A stretch of 64,000 nucleotides of DNA, from positions 2,976,001 to 3,040,000 of the forward strand of contig NZ_CP013417.1 of the NCBI RefSeq assembly GCF_001524445.2, read 5' to 3'. Positions 50,913-61,846 of this stretch are shown piece after piece. A program made the position numbers and the translations under genes. The stretch is from Burkholderia savannae (GTDB lineage: Bacteria > Pseudomonadota > Gammaproteobacteria > Burkholderiales > Burkholderiaceae). Under the pieces are notes generated by a model that saw nothing but the letters and a program-made list of their open reading frames with translations, was not told where the DNA came from and ran no database searches. Position 1 is the first letter of the stretch. Every line of letters begins with the position of its first letter.

Positions 50913-51797
50913 TCATTCGACGATGCGCATCGAGTAGTCGGTTGCGCGCACGTCCTTCGTCAACGCGCCGATCGAGATCCGGTCGACGCCCGTCTCCGCG
51001 ATCGCGCGCACCGTGTCGAAGTTCACGCCGCCCGACACCTCGAGCACCGCACGGCCTTCGGTAACGCGCACCGCGTCGCGCATCATGTCGAGCGTGAAGT
51101 TGTCGAGCAGCACCGACTGCGCGCCGTGCGCGAGCGCCGTGCGCAGCTGATCGAGCGTCTCGACCTCGATCTGCACCGGCACGTCGGCGTTCAGCGCGAA
51201 CGCCGCGTCGAGCGCCTCGCCGACGCCGCCCGCCGCCGCGATGTGATTCTCCTTGATCAGGATGCCCGCGTAGAGCGCGAGCCGCTGGTTCGCGCCGCCG
51301 CCGACGCGCACCGCGTATTTCTGCGCGAGCCGCAGGCCCGGCAGCGTCTTGCGCGTGTCGAGAATGCGCGTGCGCGTATCCGCGATCCGGTCGACGTAGC
51401 GGCGCGTCGCGGTCGCGACGCCCGACAGCAGTTGCAGGAAATTGAGCGCGTTGCGCTCGGCCGTCAGCAGCGCGCGCGCGGGGCCGCGCAGTTCGCAGAC
51501 GATCGAATCCGCCGCCATCCGGTCGCCTTCGCGATACCGCCAGTCGATTTCTATCGACGAATCGACCGCGCGCATCACCGCAACGAACCACGGCACGCCG
51601 CACAGCACGGCCTCCTCGCGCACGATCACGCGCGCGCGGCGCGGCGCGCCGTCCGGCACGAGACGCCCGGTCTGATCGCCACTGCCGACGTCCTCGGCGA
51701 GCGTGTCGGCCACGTTGCGTGCGATCGCCGCGTCGAATGCGGCGCCGTATTCGCGCGAGATTTCCGCGAAGAGCGGCGACACTGCGTCGTTCGTCAT
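50913..51797 (-). CDS. nadC: Quinolinate phosphoribosyltransferase (decarboxylating)
   Basis: A 294-residue NadC that converts quinolinate and PRPP to nicotinate mononucleotide. Recognisable parts are [65 protein letters not shown], and the C-terminal [20 protein letters not shown]. Its ATG overlaps the nadA stop (ATGA), so the nadA-nadC pair is translationally coupled. Confidence 0.95.
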   Translation of the reverse strand: MTNDAVSPLFAEISREYGAAFDAAIARNVADTLAEDVGSGDQTGRLVPDGAPRRARVIVREEAVLCGVPWFVAVMRAVDSSIEIDWRYREGDRMAADSIVCELRGPARALLTAERNALNFLQLLSGVATATRRYVDRIADTRTRILDTRKTLPGLRLAQKYAVRVGGGANQRLALYAGILIKENHIAAAGGVGEALDAAFALNADVPVQIEVETLDQLRTALAHGAQSVLLDNFTLDMMRDAVRVTEGRAVLEVSGGVNFDTVRAIAETGVDRISIGALTKDVRATDYSMRIVE

Positions 51798-52936
51798 GCC
51801 GCCCCCACGTTCGCGAAGAGCGACTGGTCGCGCTGCAGGTCGCCGCTCGCCTGCACGCGCTGCTTGCGTCGCGCGGCGAAATCGAGCATCCGGTCGATCG
51901 GCACGCGCGCGCGCTCGGCGATCGCGGCATCGACGAAGATCTCGTTGTGGCCGCGCTCGAGCACCTCGGCCAGGTTCGACAGCGCGTTCATCGCCATCCA
52001 CGGGCAGTGCGCACAGCTCTTGCACGTTGCGCTGTTGCCGGCCGTCGGCGCCTCGATGAAGGTCTTGCCCGGCGCCGCGAGCCGCATCTTGTGCAGAATG
52101 CCGAGATCGGTCGCGACGATGAAGCGCTGCGCGTCGAGCTTCACGGCCGCGTCGATCAGCTGCGTCGTCGAACCGACGACGTCCGCGAGCGCGACGACGT
52201 TCTCCGGCGATTCGGGATGCACGAGAATCTTCGCGTCCGGATACTCGCGGCGCAGCAGATCGAGCTCGATGCCCTTGAATTCGTCGTGCACGAGGCACGA
52301 GCCCTGCCACATCAGCATGTCCGCGCCCGTCTTCTTCTGGATGTAGCCGCCCAGGTGCCGGTCCGGCGCCCAGATGATCTTCTCGCCGCGCGCATGCAGA
52401 TCGGCGACGATCTCGAGGCCGATCGACGACGTGACCATCCAGTCGGCGCGCGCCTTCACCGCGGCGCTCGTGTTCGCATAGACGACGACCGTGCGGTCCG
52501 GATGCGCGTCGCAGAACCGCGAGAATTCGTCGACCGGGCAGCCGAGATCGAGCGAGCACGTCGCGTCGAGGTCGGGCATCAGCACGCGCTTGTCCGGGCT
52601 CAGGATCTTCGCGGTTTCGCCCATGAAGCGCACGCCGGCCACGACGAGCGTGCGCGCGTCGTGATCGCGCCCGAAGCGGGCCATCTCGAGCGAATCGGCG
52701 ACGCAGCCGCCCGTCTCGTCCGCGAGTTCCTGCAGATCCGCGTCGACATAATAGTGCGCGACCAGCACGGCCTTCTCGCGTTCGAGCAACGCCTTGATCC
52801 GCGCCTTCAGCGCGTCGCGCTCGCCGGCGGCGAGCGGCTCGGGCACCTTCGCCCACGCCTCGCCTACGCCGCAGGCCGCCCCTGCCGCGAGCGGGCGGTC
52901 GTACTCGACGGGTTTGATCGCCGATTGCATCCTCAT
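51794..52936 (-). CDS. nadA: Quinolinate synthase A
   Basis: A 380-residue 4Fe-4S enzyme that condenses iminoaspartate with dihydroxyacetone phosphate. Family blocks are [32 protein letters not shown], the cysteines in [15 protein letters not shown] and [15 protein letters not shown], and [10 protein letters not shown]. With nadB and nadC it gives the complete de novo quinolinate route in this 4-kb stretch. Confidence 0.95.
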   Translation of the reverse strand: MRMQSAIKPVEYDRPLAAGAACGVGEAWAKVPEPLAAGERDALKARIKALLEREKAVLVAHYYVDADLQELADETGGCVADSLEMARFGRDHDARTLVVAGVRFMGETAKILSPDKRVLMPDLDATCSLDLGCPVDEFSRFCDAHPDRTVVVYANTSAAVKARADWMVTSSIGLEIVADLHARGEKIIWAPDRHLGGYIQKKTGADMLMWQGSCLVHDEFKGIELDLLRREYPDAKILVHPESPENVVALADVVGSTTQLIDAAVKLDAQRFIVATDLGILHKMRLAAPGKTFIEAPTAGNSATCKSCAHCPWMAMNALSNLAEVLERGHNEIFVDAAIAERARVPIDRMLDFAARRKQRVQASGDLQRDQSLFANVGAA

Positions 52937-53038
52937 CTCCTATCGACCGGCGTTATCGCCTCAGCGCTTGTTCCGGTTCTGTGCAAAGCTCAGCCCTGCT
53001 GATCGGCCGCCGTCGTCGAACGGCGCGCCCAAAAGAAA

Positions 53039-53062
53039 AAACCCCGCCAGCGCGGGGTTTGT
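53039..53062 (-). terminator. Terminator of the desaturase gene
   Basis: AAACCCCGC/GCGGGGTTT stem (53039-53047 with 53052-53060), loop CAGC. On the minus strand it is followed by a T-rich run, about 40 bases past the desaturase stop. Confidence 0.75.
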
Positions 53063-53100
53063 GACGTCCTGAAATTCTAATCGATTTCGGCGCGAACGAC

Positions 53101-54297
53101 TCAGGCGTAGCGGCGCAGGCGCGTCGCGAACTCTTGCAGCGCCTTGATGCCGCTTTGCTCGGCGCGATGGCACCAGTCCTGCAGCTGCGCGAGCAGCTGT
53201 TCGCGCGACGCGTTCGAACGCTCCCAGATCGCGGCAAGTTCCGTGCGCAACTCGAAGAACGTATGCAGCTTCTGGCTGTTCGCGAAGATCTCCGGCAGCA
53301 TCCGCTTCTGCGGCTCGTCGAGGCCCGCCTCTTCCTTATGGAACCACTTGCGCGCGCCGCGCATCAGCTGATACTTCTCGCGTGCGCCGAGCTCCTTCAG
53401 GTGCACGAGCTCCTGCTTGTACGCGCGCTTGAGCGTCTTCGCGTAACGCGCCATCACTTCGTAGCGGTTCGACAGCACGGCCTGCAGCGTTTCCTGGTCG
53501 AGCACCGTCTTGCGCGCGGCGAGGCGCGGCGTCGGCGCGATCTTCTTCACCTTCGCGAGCCCGAACGCCGACATGATGCGGATGTACATCCAGCCGATGT
53601 CGAACTCGTACCACTTGTTCGACAGCTTCGCCGACGTGGCGAACGTATGGTGGTTGTTGTGCAGTTCCTCGCCGCCGATCACGATGCCCCACGGGAACAG
53701 GTTCGTGCTCGCGTCGGCCGCGTTGAAGTTGCGATAGCCCCAGAAGTGGCCGAGGCCGTTGACGACGCCCGCCGCCCAGAACGGAATCCACACCATCTGG
53801 ACCGCCCACACGGTGAGGCCGACCAAACCGAACAGCGCGACGTCGATCACCATCATCAGGCTCACGCCGAGAATCGGGTACTTCGAGTAGAGATTGCGCT
53901 CGAGCCAATCGTTCGGCGTGCCGTGGCCGTACTTGCGCATCGTCTCCTCGTTCTTCGCTTCCGCGCGATACAGCTCGGCGCCTTCGAGCAGCACCTTCCA
54001 GATGCCGCGCGTCTGCGGGCTGTGCGGATCTTCCTCGGTCTCGCACTTCGCGTGGTGCTTGCGGTGGATCGCCGCCCACTGGCCCGTCAGCATGCCCGTC
54101 GTCATCCACAGCCACAGGCGGAAGAAGTGGCTCATGATCGGATGCAGGTCGAGCGCGCGGTGCGCCTGGCAGCGGTGCAGATAGACGGTCACGCCGACGA
54201 TCGTCACGTGCGTGACGGCGAGCGTGAACAGCACGATCTGCCACCACGAGAAACGCAGAAGCCCGTTGGAAAAGAAATCGAGCAGGGAATTCAACAA
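53101..54297 (-). CDS. Membrane fatty-acid (acyl-CoA delta-9 type) desaturase with C-terminal extension
   Basis: A 398-residue di-iron membrane desaturase. Three His boxes are present: HRCQAH (about 42), HRKHH (about 80) and HNNHH (about 216), with paired membrane segments between. It would introduce a double bond into membrane acyl chains. From about residue 270 there is a long helical, Lys/Arg/Glu-rich extension that ends QLQDWCHRAEQSGIKALQEF. That end resembles what I recall of ISL3/IS66-type transposase C-termini, so the tail may be of foreign origin. It looks co-linear and intact. Confidence 0.87.
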   Translation of the reverse strand: MLNSLLDFFSNGLLRFSWWQIVLFTLAVTHVTIVGVTVYLHRCQAHRALDLHPIMSHFFRLWLWMTTGMLTGQWAAIHRKHHAKCETEEDPHSPQTRGIWKVLLEGAELYRAEAKNEETMRKYGHGTPNDWLERNLYSKYPILGVSLMMVIDVALFGLVGLTVWAVQMVWIPFWAAGVVNGLGHFWGYRNFNAADASTNLFPWGIVIGGEELHNNHHTFATSAKLSNKWYEFDIGWMYIRIMSAFGLAKVKKIAPTPRLAARKTVLDQETLQAVLSNRYEVMARYAKTLKRAYKQELVHLKELGAREKYQLMRGARKWFHKEEAGLDEPQKRMLPEIFANSQKLHTFFELRTELAAIWERSNASREQLLAQLQDWCHRAEQSGIKALQEFATRLRRYA

Positions 54298-54489
54298 GGC
54301 AGTTACCTGTGAAAGTAAGGACGCCGGCTCAAATGATCCGCGTCAAGAAAATGAAAGCATACCGCGTGATAGGACGGAATTTTACTGCATCCGTTCCAAG
54401 TCTTTGTAAAAAATGAATATTTTTTGCGGCGCCGCAATACGTGCGCGGGCGTTTTCGGGCTGCGCGGGGCGCGACGGCGCCCGGCGCGG

Positions 54490-55842
54490 CTACGCGTCCT
54501 GCCGCGGCCGATCTGCCGCGAAGCCTTCCGCGCCGGCCGCGGGCGCGATTCCGTCCGGCAGCCCGATCACGCGCACCTCCCGTTGCGGGAACGGGATCGA
54601 GATCCCGTGTGCGACAAAAAGCCGCCAGATGTTCCGGTTCACCATCGAGCGCACGCTCGCCGTTCCCTTCGCCGAGTCGGCGATCCAGAAGCCGAGCTCG
54701 AGATCGATGCCGTCCGCGCCGAAGCCGACGAGATAAGGCGTCGGCGCCGGCTCCTCGAGCACGCGGTCGATGCCCTTCGCCGCGTCGGCGAGAAGCGACA
54801 TCGCGTGCTCGACGTCCGACGTGTATGCGATCTGGACCGCGACCTTCGCGTAACCGCGCGTCAGGTACGACGACTGGTTCTGCACGACGTCGGTGATGAG
54901 CTTCTCGTTCGGGATCAGCGTCTCGTTGCCGTCGAGGCCGCGCACGACCGTGTAGCGCGTGCGGATCTGCGTGACGACGCCCTGCAGGCCGCCCACGTTG
55001 ATCGCGTCGCCGAGCCTGAGCGACCGGTCGAGCAGGATGATGAAGCCCGACACGTAGTTGCTCGCGATCTTCTGCAGGCCGAAGCCGAGCCCGACGCCGA
55101 GCGCGCCGCCGAACACGCCGAGCACCGTCACGTCGATCCCGACGAGCGACAGGCCGATCAGCACCGCCGCGAAGATGAGCAGCGCGCGCCCGACGCGCGC
55201 GAGCACGACGCGCAGGTTCGCGTCGAGCGAGCGCGCGCGCATCAGCCGCTCTTCGAGCACCGAGCCGAGCCACATCGCGACGACGAGCGTCACGCAAACC
55301 CACAGCGCGCCCGACACCACGGACAACAGCGTGAGGCGCGCGTTCGCGACGCGGAACTGGACGCTGTCGAGCCAGACGAGCACGTCGTGCTGGATGCCGA
55401 GCACCGTGAGCGCCATCGCGATCCACACGACGATCGACGCGATCTTCTCGACGATCGACAGCCACGCGTGCGTGTGGCCGTCGCGAGCGAACACGCGGCG
55501 CGCGACGAAGAACAGGATGTAGATGAGACCGATGCCGAACAGCGGCACGAGCGCGAGCTGCAGCAGCGACGTCGGCATCAGCTCGTCGAACGCCGTCTCC
55601 GCGAGCCACATGAACGCGCCCCCGACGAGCGGAAACAGCGCGCGGTTCAGGCTGAGCGCGCCCGGCCCGGGCGAGCGGCCGGCCGAGCGGCGGCGCGCGT
55701 CGATCCGCCCGCGCACATAGCGCGCGACGAGCCACGCGAGCGCGAGCGAGCCAAGAAACGCGGCCGCCTGCCAGATCATCGCAGGCTGGCCGAAGTCGTG
55801 CGCGACGGCGGCGAGCCGCCGCGTCAGGTGATTCGTGACCAT
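54490..55842 (-). CDS. MscS-family mechanosensitive channel
   Basis: A 450-residue protein with five or six predicted membrane segments and a C-terminal MscS core. The pore-lining helix region is GVFGGALGVGLGFGLQKIASN, followed by SGFIILLDRSLRLGDAINVGG and VRGLDGNETLIPNEKLIT of the cytoplasmic beta domain. It likely releases solutes on hypo-osmotic shock. It begins 15 bases after the methyltransferase stop on the same strand. Confidence 0.9.
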   Translation of the reverse strand: MVTNHLTRRLAAVAHDFGQPAMIWQAAAFLGSLALAWLVARYVRGRIDARRRSAGRSPGPGALSLNRALFPLVGGAFMWLAETAFDELMPTSLLQLALVPLFGIGLIYILFFVARRVFARDGHTHAWLSIVEKIASIVVWIAMALTVLGIQHDVLVWLDSVQFRVANARLTLLSVVSGALWVCVTLVVAMWLGSVLEERLMRARSLDANLRVVLARVGRALLIFAAVLIGLSLVGIDVTVLGVFGGALGVGLGFGLQKIASNYVSGFIILLDRSLRLGDAINVGGLQGVVTQIRTRYTVVRGLDGNETLIPNEKLITDVVQNQSSYLTRGYAKVAVQIAYTSDVEHAMSLLADAAKGIDRVLEEPAPTPYLVGFGADGIDLELGFWIADSAKGTASVRSMVNRNIWRLFVAHGISIPFPQREVRVIGLPDGIAPAAGAEGFAADRPRQDA

Positions 55843-55857
55843 GCGCGAGCCCGCCCG

Positions 55858-57120
55858 TTACTGCGCGCGCCGCTCGAGGACCGCGGCGAAGAAGCCGTCG
55901 GTCGCGTGGCGGTGCGGCCAGAGCGACAGGTAGTCGCCCGTGTCGAGCGAAATCCGCTGCTCGGCGAGCACGCGGCTCGCCGGCACGAGCGCGAACGCCG
56001 GATGCGCGGCGAGAAACTCGGCCACGATCGTCTCGTTCTCCGCCTCGAGCACGCTGCAGGTCGCGTAGACGAGCCGGCCGCCCTTCTTCACGAGGCGCGC
56101 GGCGCTCGCGAGAATCGACGCCTGCTTCGGCGCGAGCTCGGCGATCGTCTCGCGCGACTGGCGCCACTTGAGGTCGGGATTGCGGCGCAGCGTGCCGAGG
56201 CCGCTGCACGGCGCGTCGACGAGCACGCGGTCGATCTTGCCCGCGAGCCGCTTGATCTTCGCGTCGTGCTCGCTGTCGATGAGCACCGGGTTCACGTTCG
56301 ACAGGCCGCTCCTCGCGAGGCGCGGCTTGAGCTTCGCGAGGCGCTTCTCGGACACGTCGAACGCGTACAGGCGGCCCGTCGAGCGCATCATCGCGCCGAG
56401 CGCGAGCGTCTTGCCGCCCGCGCCCGCGCAGAAATCGACGACCATCTCGCCGCGCCGCGGCGCGACGAGCGAGCACAGCAACTGGCTGCCCTCGTCCTGC
56501 ACTTCGATCTGTCCCTCTTCGAACAGCTTGAGCTTCGTGAGCGCCGGCTTGCCGACGACGCGCACGCCGAACGGCGCGAACGGCGTCGCGCCCGCGTCGA
56601 TCCCGGCCGCGCGCAGGCCGTCGATCACCTGGTCGCGCGTCGCCTTCTGCACGTTCGCGCGCAGATCGAGCGGCGCCGGATAGTTGACGGCGGCCGCGAA
56701 CTGCGCGAGCTCGTCGGCGCCCATGCGCTCGGCAAGCGCCTGATGAATCCAGTCCGGCAGGTTCGTGCGCACGCGCAGCGGCAGGCTCGCCGGATCGATC
56801 TTCGCGACGTGGTCGAGCCACGCCCATTCGGCGGCCGACACGAACGGCTTGAGCGCCGAGCGGCCGGCCGTCTGCATCAGCCCGAGCAGCGCGAGCCGCC
56901 GCGCCGGCGCGCCCGTGCCGCTCTCGGCGAGGTGCGCGTACTCCATCTTCCGCCGCAGCACCGCGAACACCGCCTCGGCGATCACGCCGCGCTCGGCGTG
57001 GCCGAGCTTCGGATGCGCGCGGAAGAAACGGCTCGTCGTGACGTCGGCCGGGCCGGCGAATTTCAGGACTTCGGCGAGAAGCGCCTCGGTCTGGCCAATC
57101 AGGAATCCGTGCAGCTTCAT
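55858..57120 (-). CDS. RsmB-like SAM-dependent rRNA (cytosine-5) methyltransferase
   Basis: A 420-residue NOL1/NOP2/Sun-family methylase. SAM site VVDFCAGAGGKTLALGAMM is near 235, the catalytic-type VDAPCSGLGTLRRNPDLKWR near 305, and the second conserved Cys in LVYATCSVLEAENE near 360. The N-terminal region is not an obvious NusB domain, so it may be a paralogue rather than the true RsmB; the modified base is uncertain. It overlaps purN by 4 bases. Confidence 0.88.
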   Translation of the reverse strand: MKLHGFLIGQTEALLAEVLKFAGPADVTTSRFFRAHPKLGHAERGVIAEAVFAVLRRKMEYAHLAESGTGAPARRLALLGLMQTAGRSALKPFVSAAEWAWLDHVAKIDPASLPLRVRTNLPDWIHQALAERMGADELAQFAAAVNYPAPLDLRANVQKATRDQVIDGLRAAGIDAGATPFAPFGVRVVGKPALTKLKLFEEGQIEVQDEGSQLLCSLVAPRRGEMVVDFCAGAGGKTLALGAMMRSTGRLYAFDVSEKRLAKLKPRLARSGLSNVNPVLIDSEHDAKIKRLAGKIDRVLVDAPCSGLGTLRRNPDLKWRQSRETIAELAPKQASILASAARLVKKGGRLVYATCSVLEAENETIVAEFLAAHPAFALVPASRVLAEQRISLDTGDYLSLWPHRHATDGFFAAVLERRAQ

Positions 57121-57779
57121 ACGCCCTCGCTCGTCGACATGTCGATTGCATCCGCGAACAGCCAGCGCGCCTCGTCCGGCGCGACGACGGCGCGCCCCGC
57201 TTCGAGGCGCAGCTTCCCTTCGACGAACCAGCGCACCGCGCGCGGATACAGCGCGTGCTCGGCCGCGAGCACGCGCGCGGCGAGCGCGGCGGCGTCGTCG
57301 CCCGCGACGACGGGCACGGCCGCCTGCGCGACGATCGCGCCGCTGTCGAGCTCCGGAATCACGAAGTGGACGGAGGCGCCGTGCAGCGCGACGCCCGCGT
57401 CGAGCGCCTGCTGGTGCGTATGGATGCCCTTGAAGCTCGGCAGCAGCGACGGATGGATGTTCAGCATCCGGCCCTCATATCGGGCGACGAAGGCCGGGGT
57501 CAGAATGCGCATGAAGCCGGCGAGCGCGACGAGATCGGGGCCGAAGCGGTCGATCTCGGCGGCGAGCGCCGCATCGAAGCTGTCGCGGCTGTCGAACGCG
57601 CGGTGATCGACGACGGCCGTCGCGATGCCGTGCGACGCCGCGAATTCGAGGCCAGCGGCGCCCGGCCGGTTGGAAATGACGGCGGCAACCTCGGCAGGCC
57701 AGCCCTCGCGCGCGCAAGCGCGTACGATGGCCTCCATGTTGCTGCCGCGGCCGGAAATCAGGATGACGAGTTTTTTCAT
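57117..57779 (-). CDS. purN: Phosphoribosylglycinamide formyltransferase
   Basis: A 220-residue PurN that formylates GAR with 10-formyl-THF in purine synthesis. Motifs: N-terminal LVILISGRGSNMEAIV, the active-site LNIHPSLLPSFKGIHTHQQAL with catalytic His, and VHFVIPELDSGAIVAQAAVPV with catalytic Asp. Its stop overlaps the methyltransferase start (ATGA). It is divergent from ribF. Confidence 0.94.
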   Translation of the reverse strand: MKKLVILISGRGSNMEAIVRACAREGWPAEVAAVISNRPGAAGLEFAASHGIATAVVDHRAFDSRDSFDAALAAEIDRFGPDLVALAGFMRILTPAFVARYEGRMLNIHPSLLPSFKGIHTHQQALDAGVALHGASVHFVIPELDSGAIVAQAAVPVVAGDDAAALAARVLAAEHALYPRAVRWFVEGKLRLEAGRAVVAPDEARWLFADAIDMSTSEGV

Positions 57780-57901
57780 CCGCGGATTTTACCATTCGGC
57801 CCTGCCGTTTCCGGCATCCTGAGCCGCCTGGCCGCCCGAACGTTTATAATCTTTTGCTTTGCGGCATCCGGCCGCTCTTCCCCCACGCTGCCACCGCTAT
57901 C

Positions 57902-58894
57902 GTGAAAGTTTTCCGCGGCCTGCCCAACGCCGAAAGCCGCGCCCCGTGCGCGTTGACGATCGGCAACTTCGACGGTGTCCATCGCGGCCACCAGGCCCTG
58001 CTCGCGCGCGTGCGCGCGGCGGCGGACGCGCGCGGGCTGCCCGTGTGCGTGATGACGTTCGAGCCGCACCCGCGCGAATTCTTCAATCCGGCCAGCGCGC
58101 CGCCGCGGATCGCGATGCTGCGCGACAAGCTCGAGGCGCTGCGCGAGCACGGCGTCGAGCGCGTGGTCGTCGAGCATTTCAATCACACGTTCGCGAGCCA
58201 GTCGCCCGAGGCGTTCGTCGAGCGCACGCTCGTCCACGGGCTGCACACGCGCTGGATCATGGTCGGCGACGACTTCTGCTACGGCGCGAAGCGCGCGGGC
58301 AATTTCGCGTCGCTGAAGGCGGCGGGCGAGCGCTTCGGCTTCGAGGTCGAGCAGATGGAAACGCTCGCCGACGCCGACGGCGCGCGGATCTCGAGCTCCG
58401 GCGTGCGCGCCGCGCTCGCGGCGGGCGATCTCGACGCGGCCGCGCGCGCGCTCGGCCACGGTTACGCGATCAGCGGCCACGTCACGCACGGCCTGAAGCT
58501 CGGCCGCGACCTCGGCTTCCCGACGCTGAACCTGCCGATCGCGCACAAGCGCCCGGCGCTGTCGGGCATCTTCGTCGTCCAGGTGCACGGCATCGGGCCC
58601 GAGCCGCTGCCGGGCGTCGCGAGCCTAGGCGTGCGGCCGACCATCGACGATTCCGGCCGCGTGCTGCTCGAAGTGCACCTGCTCGACTGGCACGGCGACG
58701 CATATGGCAAGCTCGTTCGCGTCGAGTTCCTGAAGAAGCTGCGCGACGAAGCGAAATTCGTCGACCTCGAGACACTCGCGCGCGCGATCGCGCAGGACGT
58801 CGTCGACACGCGCGCGTACTTCGCCGAACACGGCCGCGCGCCGGGCAGCCGCGCGACCGGCTTCGCGACGTCCGCCACCGACCGAATTAGCTGA
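57902..58894 (+). CDS. ribF: Bifunctional riboflavin kinase / FAD synthetase
   Basis: A 330-residue RibF. The N-terminal FMN adenylyltransferase half begins VKVFRGLPN and has the nucleotide site TIGNFDGVHRGHQ and the SSSGVR loop. The C-terminal kinase half has GRDLGFPTLNLPI. It makes FMN and FAD, including the cofactors of NadB and the ferredoxin-reductase-type protein. I chose GTG 57902; an earlier in-frame ATG at 57854 adds a segment not found in the family. ileS follows 114 bases later, the common ribF-ileS-lspA order. Confidence 0.93.
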   Translation: MKVFRGLPNAESRAPCALTIGNFDGVHRGHQALLARVRAAADARGLPVCVMTFEPHPREFFNPASAPPRIAMLRDKLEALREHGVERVVVEHFNHTFASQSPEAFVERTLVHGLHTRWIMVGDDFCYGAKRAGNFASLKAAGERFGFEVEQMETLADADGARISSSGVRAALAAGDLDAAARALGHGYAISGHVTHGLKLGRDLGFPTLNLPIAHKRPALSGIFVVQVHGIGPEPLPGVASLGVRPTIDDSGRVLLEVHLLDWHGDAYGKLVRVEFLKKLRDEAKFVDLETLARAIAQDVVDTRAYFAEHGRAPGSRATGFATSATDRIS

Positions 58895-59008
58895 TCGACG
58901 CCGCGCCCGCACCGGGCGCCCCCGTCCGCCGCGCCGCCCGAAGCCGGCGCCGCGCCTCACCGATTTCACGACGCGCGAGCGTCCCCAAGATTTCACAGCG
59001 ATCCCGAC

Positions 59009-61846
59009 ATGAGCAACAAGAAAGCCGATTCGAAACCGCAGGCCAAGTATCCGGTCAACCTGCTCGACACGCCGTTCCCGATGCGTGGCGACCTCCCGAA
59101 GCGCGAGCCGCAATGGGTGAAGGACTGGGAGGCGCGCGGCGTCTACGACAAGATCCGCGCGGCGAGCGAGGGCCGCCCGAAATTCATCCTGCACGACGGC
59201 CCGCCGTACGCGAACGGCGACATCCACCTCGGCCACGCGGTCAACAAGATCCTGAAGGACATGGTCGTGAAGTCGCGCAACATGGCGGGCTTCGACGCGC
59301 CGTACGTGCCCGGCTGGGACTGCCACGGCATGCCGATCGAGATCCAGATCGAGAAGCAGTTCGGCAAGTCGCTGCCCGCCGCCGAGGTGATGGAGAAGGC
59401 GCGCGCGTACGCGACCGAGCAGATCGAGAAGCAGAAGGCGGGCTTCAAGCGTCTCGGCGTCCTCGGCGAATGGGGCAATCCGTACAAGACGATGAACTTC
59501 CTGAACGAGGCGGAGGAAATCCGCGCGCTCGGCAAGATCATCGAGAAGGGCTACGTGTACCGCGGCCTGAAGCCCGTGAACTGGTGCTTCGACTGCGGCT
59601 CGGCGCTCGCCGAGGCGGAAGTCGAATACAAGGACCGCACCGATCCGACGATCGACGTGCTGTTCGCGTTCGCGGAGCCCGAGAAGACCGCGCGCGCGTT
59701 CGGCCTGGCCGCGCTGCCGCGCGCCGACGGCGGGATCGTGATCTGGACCACGACGCCGTGGACCATTCCCGCGAACCAGGCGCTCAACCTGCATCCGGAG
59801 ATCGCCTACGCGCTCGTCGACACCGAACGCGGCCTGCTCATCCTCGCCGAGGAACGCGTCGAGGCGTGCATGAAGGACTTCGGCCTGACGGGCAACGTGA
59901 TCGCGACGGAGCACGGCGACAAGCTCGCGAACCTGCGCTTTCACCACCCGCTCGCCGCCGCGCATCCGGGCTACAAGCGCACGTCGCCCGTCTATCTCGG
60001 CGACTACGTGACGACCGACACCGGCACGGGCATCGTCCACTCGTCGCCCGCATACGGCGTCGAGGATTTCACGTCGTGCAAGGCGCACGGCATGACCGAT
60101 TCGGACATCATCAACCCGGTGATGGGCGACGGCCGCTACATCGAATCGCTGCCGCTGTTCGGCGGCCTCACGATCTGGGACGCGAATCCGAAGATCGTCG
60201 ACGCGCTGCAGGCGGCCGGCTCGCTCCTGCGCAACGAGCACTACTCGCACAGCTACATGCACTGCTGGCGACACAAGACGCCGATCATCTATCGCGCGAC
60301 GTCGCAGTGGTTCGCCGGCATGGACACGCAGCCGGCCGACGGCGGCAAGACGCTGCGCGAGACCGCGCTCGACGCGGTCGACGCGACCGCGTTCTACCCG
60401 TCGTGGGGCAAGCAGCGCCTGCACAGCATGATCGAGAACCGCCCGGACTGGACGCTGTCGCGCCAGCGTCAATGGGGCGTGCCGATGGCGTTCTTCGTCC
60501 ACAAGGAAACGGGCGAGCTGCATCCGCGCACGCTCGAGCTGCTGGAGGAAGTCGCCAAGCGCGTCGAGCAGGCGGGCATCGAGGCATGGCAGACGCTCGA
60601 CGCGCGCGAGTTGATCGGCGACGACGCGAACCTCTACGAGAAGAACCGCGACACGCTCGACGTCTGGTTCGACTCCGGCACGACGCACTGGCACGTGCTG
60701 CGCGGCTCGCACAGGGATCAACTGCAGTTCCCGGCCGATCTCTACCTCGAAGGCTCGGACCAGCACCGCGGCTGGTTCCATTCGTCGCTGTTGACCGCGT
60801 CGATGCTCGACGGCCGCGCGCCGTACAAGGGCCTGCTCACGCACGGCTTCACCGTCGACGGCGAAGGCCGCAAGATGAGCAAGTCGCTCGGCAACGGCAT
60901 CGATCCGCACGAAGTCGCGAACCGCCTCGGCGCGGAAATCATCCGCCTGTGGATCGCGTCGACCGACTATTCGGGCGAGCTCGCGATCTCCGAGGAGATT
61001 CTGAAGCGCGTGACGGAAGGCTATCGCCGGGTTCGCAACACGCTGCGCTTTCTGCTCGCGAACCTGTCGGATTTCGACTTCGCGAAGGACGCGCTGCCCG
61101 CGAGCGAATGGCTCGAGATCGACCGCTACGCGGTCGCGTTCGCCGCGCGGTTGCAGACCGAGCTGCTCGCGCACTACGAGAAGTACGAGTTCCACCCGGT
61201 CGTCGCGAAGCTGCAGACGTTCTGCTCCGAAGATCTCGGCGGCTTCTATCTCGACGTGCTGAAGGACCGCCTGTACACGAGCGCGCCGGCTTCGAACGCG
61301 CGCCGCTCCGCGCAAACGGCGCTCTACCACGTGACGCAGGGCCTGCTGCGCGTGCTCGCGCCGTTCCTGTCGTTTACGGCCGAGGAAGCGTGGCGCGTGT
61401 TCCAGCCGCAAAGCGACACGATCTTCACCGAGACCTACTACGCGTATCCGGAAATCGCGAACGCCGACGCGCTCGTCGCGAAGTGGTCGCTGCTGCGCGA
61501 CGTGCGCGGCAACGTGACGAAGGCGCTCGAGGAAGCGCGCACCGCGAACCGCATCGGCTCGTCGCTGCAGGCGCAAGTCGAAGTGCGCGCGTCGGGCGCG
61601 CGCTACGACGCGCTCGCGAGCCTCGGCGACGATCTGAAGTTCGTGCTGATCACGTCGGCGGCGACGGTCGCGAAGGTCGACGCGGAAAGCGAGGAAGGCG
61701 TCGACGTCGCGACGTCGACGTACCAGAAGTGCGAGCGCTGCTGGCACTACCGCGAGGACGTCGGCGCGCACGCCGATCATCCGACGCTTTGCGGCCGCTG
61801 CTTCTCCAACCTGTTCGAAAACGGCGAAACCCGGAGCGCTGCGTAA
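59009..61846 (+). CDS. ileS: Isoleucyl-tRNA synthetase
   Basis: A 945-residue class I synthetase. The HIGH element is in [16 protein letters not shown] (about 70), the KMSKS element in [11 protein letters not shown] (about 625), and the editing domain (CP1) lies between them ([13 protein letters not shown]). The C-terminal zinc knuckle [12 protein letters not shown]...CGRC is present. Full length. Its TAA directly abuts the lspA ATG, so lspA is translated by reinitiation. Confidence 0.97.
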   Translation: MSNKKADSKPQAKYPVNLLDTPFPMRGDLPKREPQWVKDWEARGVYDKIRAASEGRPKFILHDGPPYANGDIHLGHAVNKILKDMVVKSRNMAGFDAPYVPGWDCHGMPIEIQIEKQFGKSLPAAEVMEKARAYATEQIEKQKAGFKRLGVLGEWGNPYKTMNFLNEAEEIRALGKIIEKGYVYRGLKPVNWCFDCGSALAEAEVEYKDRTDPTIDVLFAFAEPEKTARAFGLAALPRADGGIVIWTTTPWTIPANQALNLHPEIAYALVDTERGLLILAEERVEACMKDFGLTGNVIATEHGDKLANLRFHHPLAAAHPGYKRTSPVYLGDYVTTDTGTGIVHSSPAYGVEDFTSCKAHGMTDSDIINPVMGDGRYIESLPLFGGLTIWDANPKIVDALQAAGSLLRNEHYSHSYMHCWRHKTPIIYRATSQWFAGMDTQPADGGKTLRETALDAVDATAFYPSWGKQRLHSMIENRPDWTLSRQRQWGVPMAFFVHKETGELHPRTLELLEEVAKRVEQAGIEAWQTLDARELIGDDANLYEKNRDTLDVWFDSGTTHWHVLRGSHRDQLQFPADLYLEGSDQHRGWFHSSLLTASMLDGRAPYKGLLTHGFTVDGEGRKMSKSLGNGIDPHEVANRLGAEIIRLWIASTDYSGELAISEEILKRVTEGYRRVRNTLRFLLANLSDFDFAKDALPASEWLEIDRYAVAFAARLQTELLAHYEKYEFHPVVAKLQTFCSEDLGGFYLDVLKDRLYTSAPASNARRSAQTALYHVTQGLLRVLAPFLSFTAEEAWRVFQPQSDTIFTETYYAYPEIANADALVAKWSLLRDVRGNVTKALEEARTANRIGSSLQAQVEVRASGARYDALASLGDDLKFVLITSAATVAKVDAESEEGVDVATSTYQKCERCWHYREDVGAHADHPTLCGRCFSNLFENGETRSAA

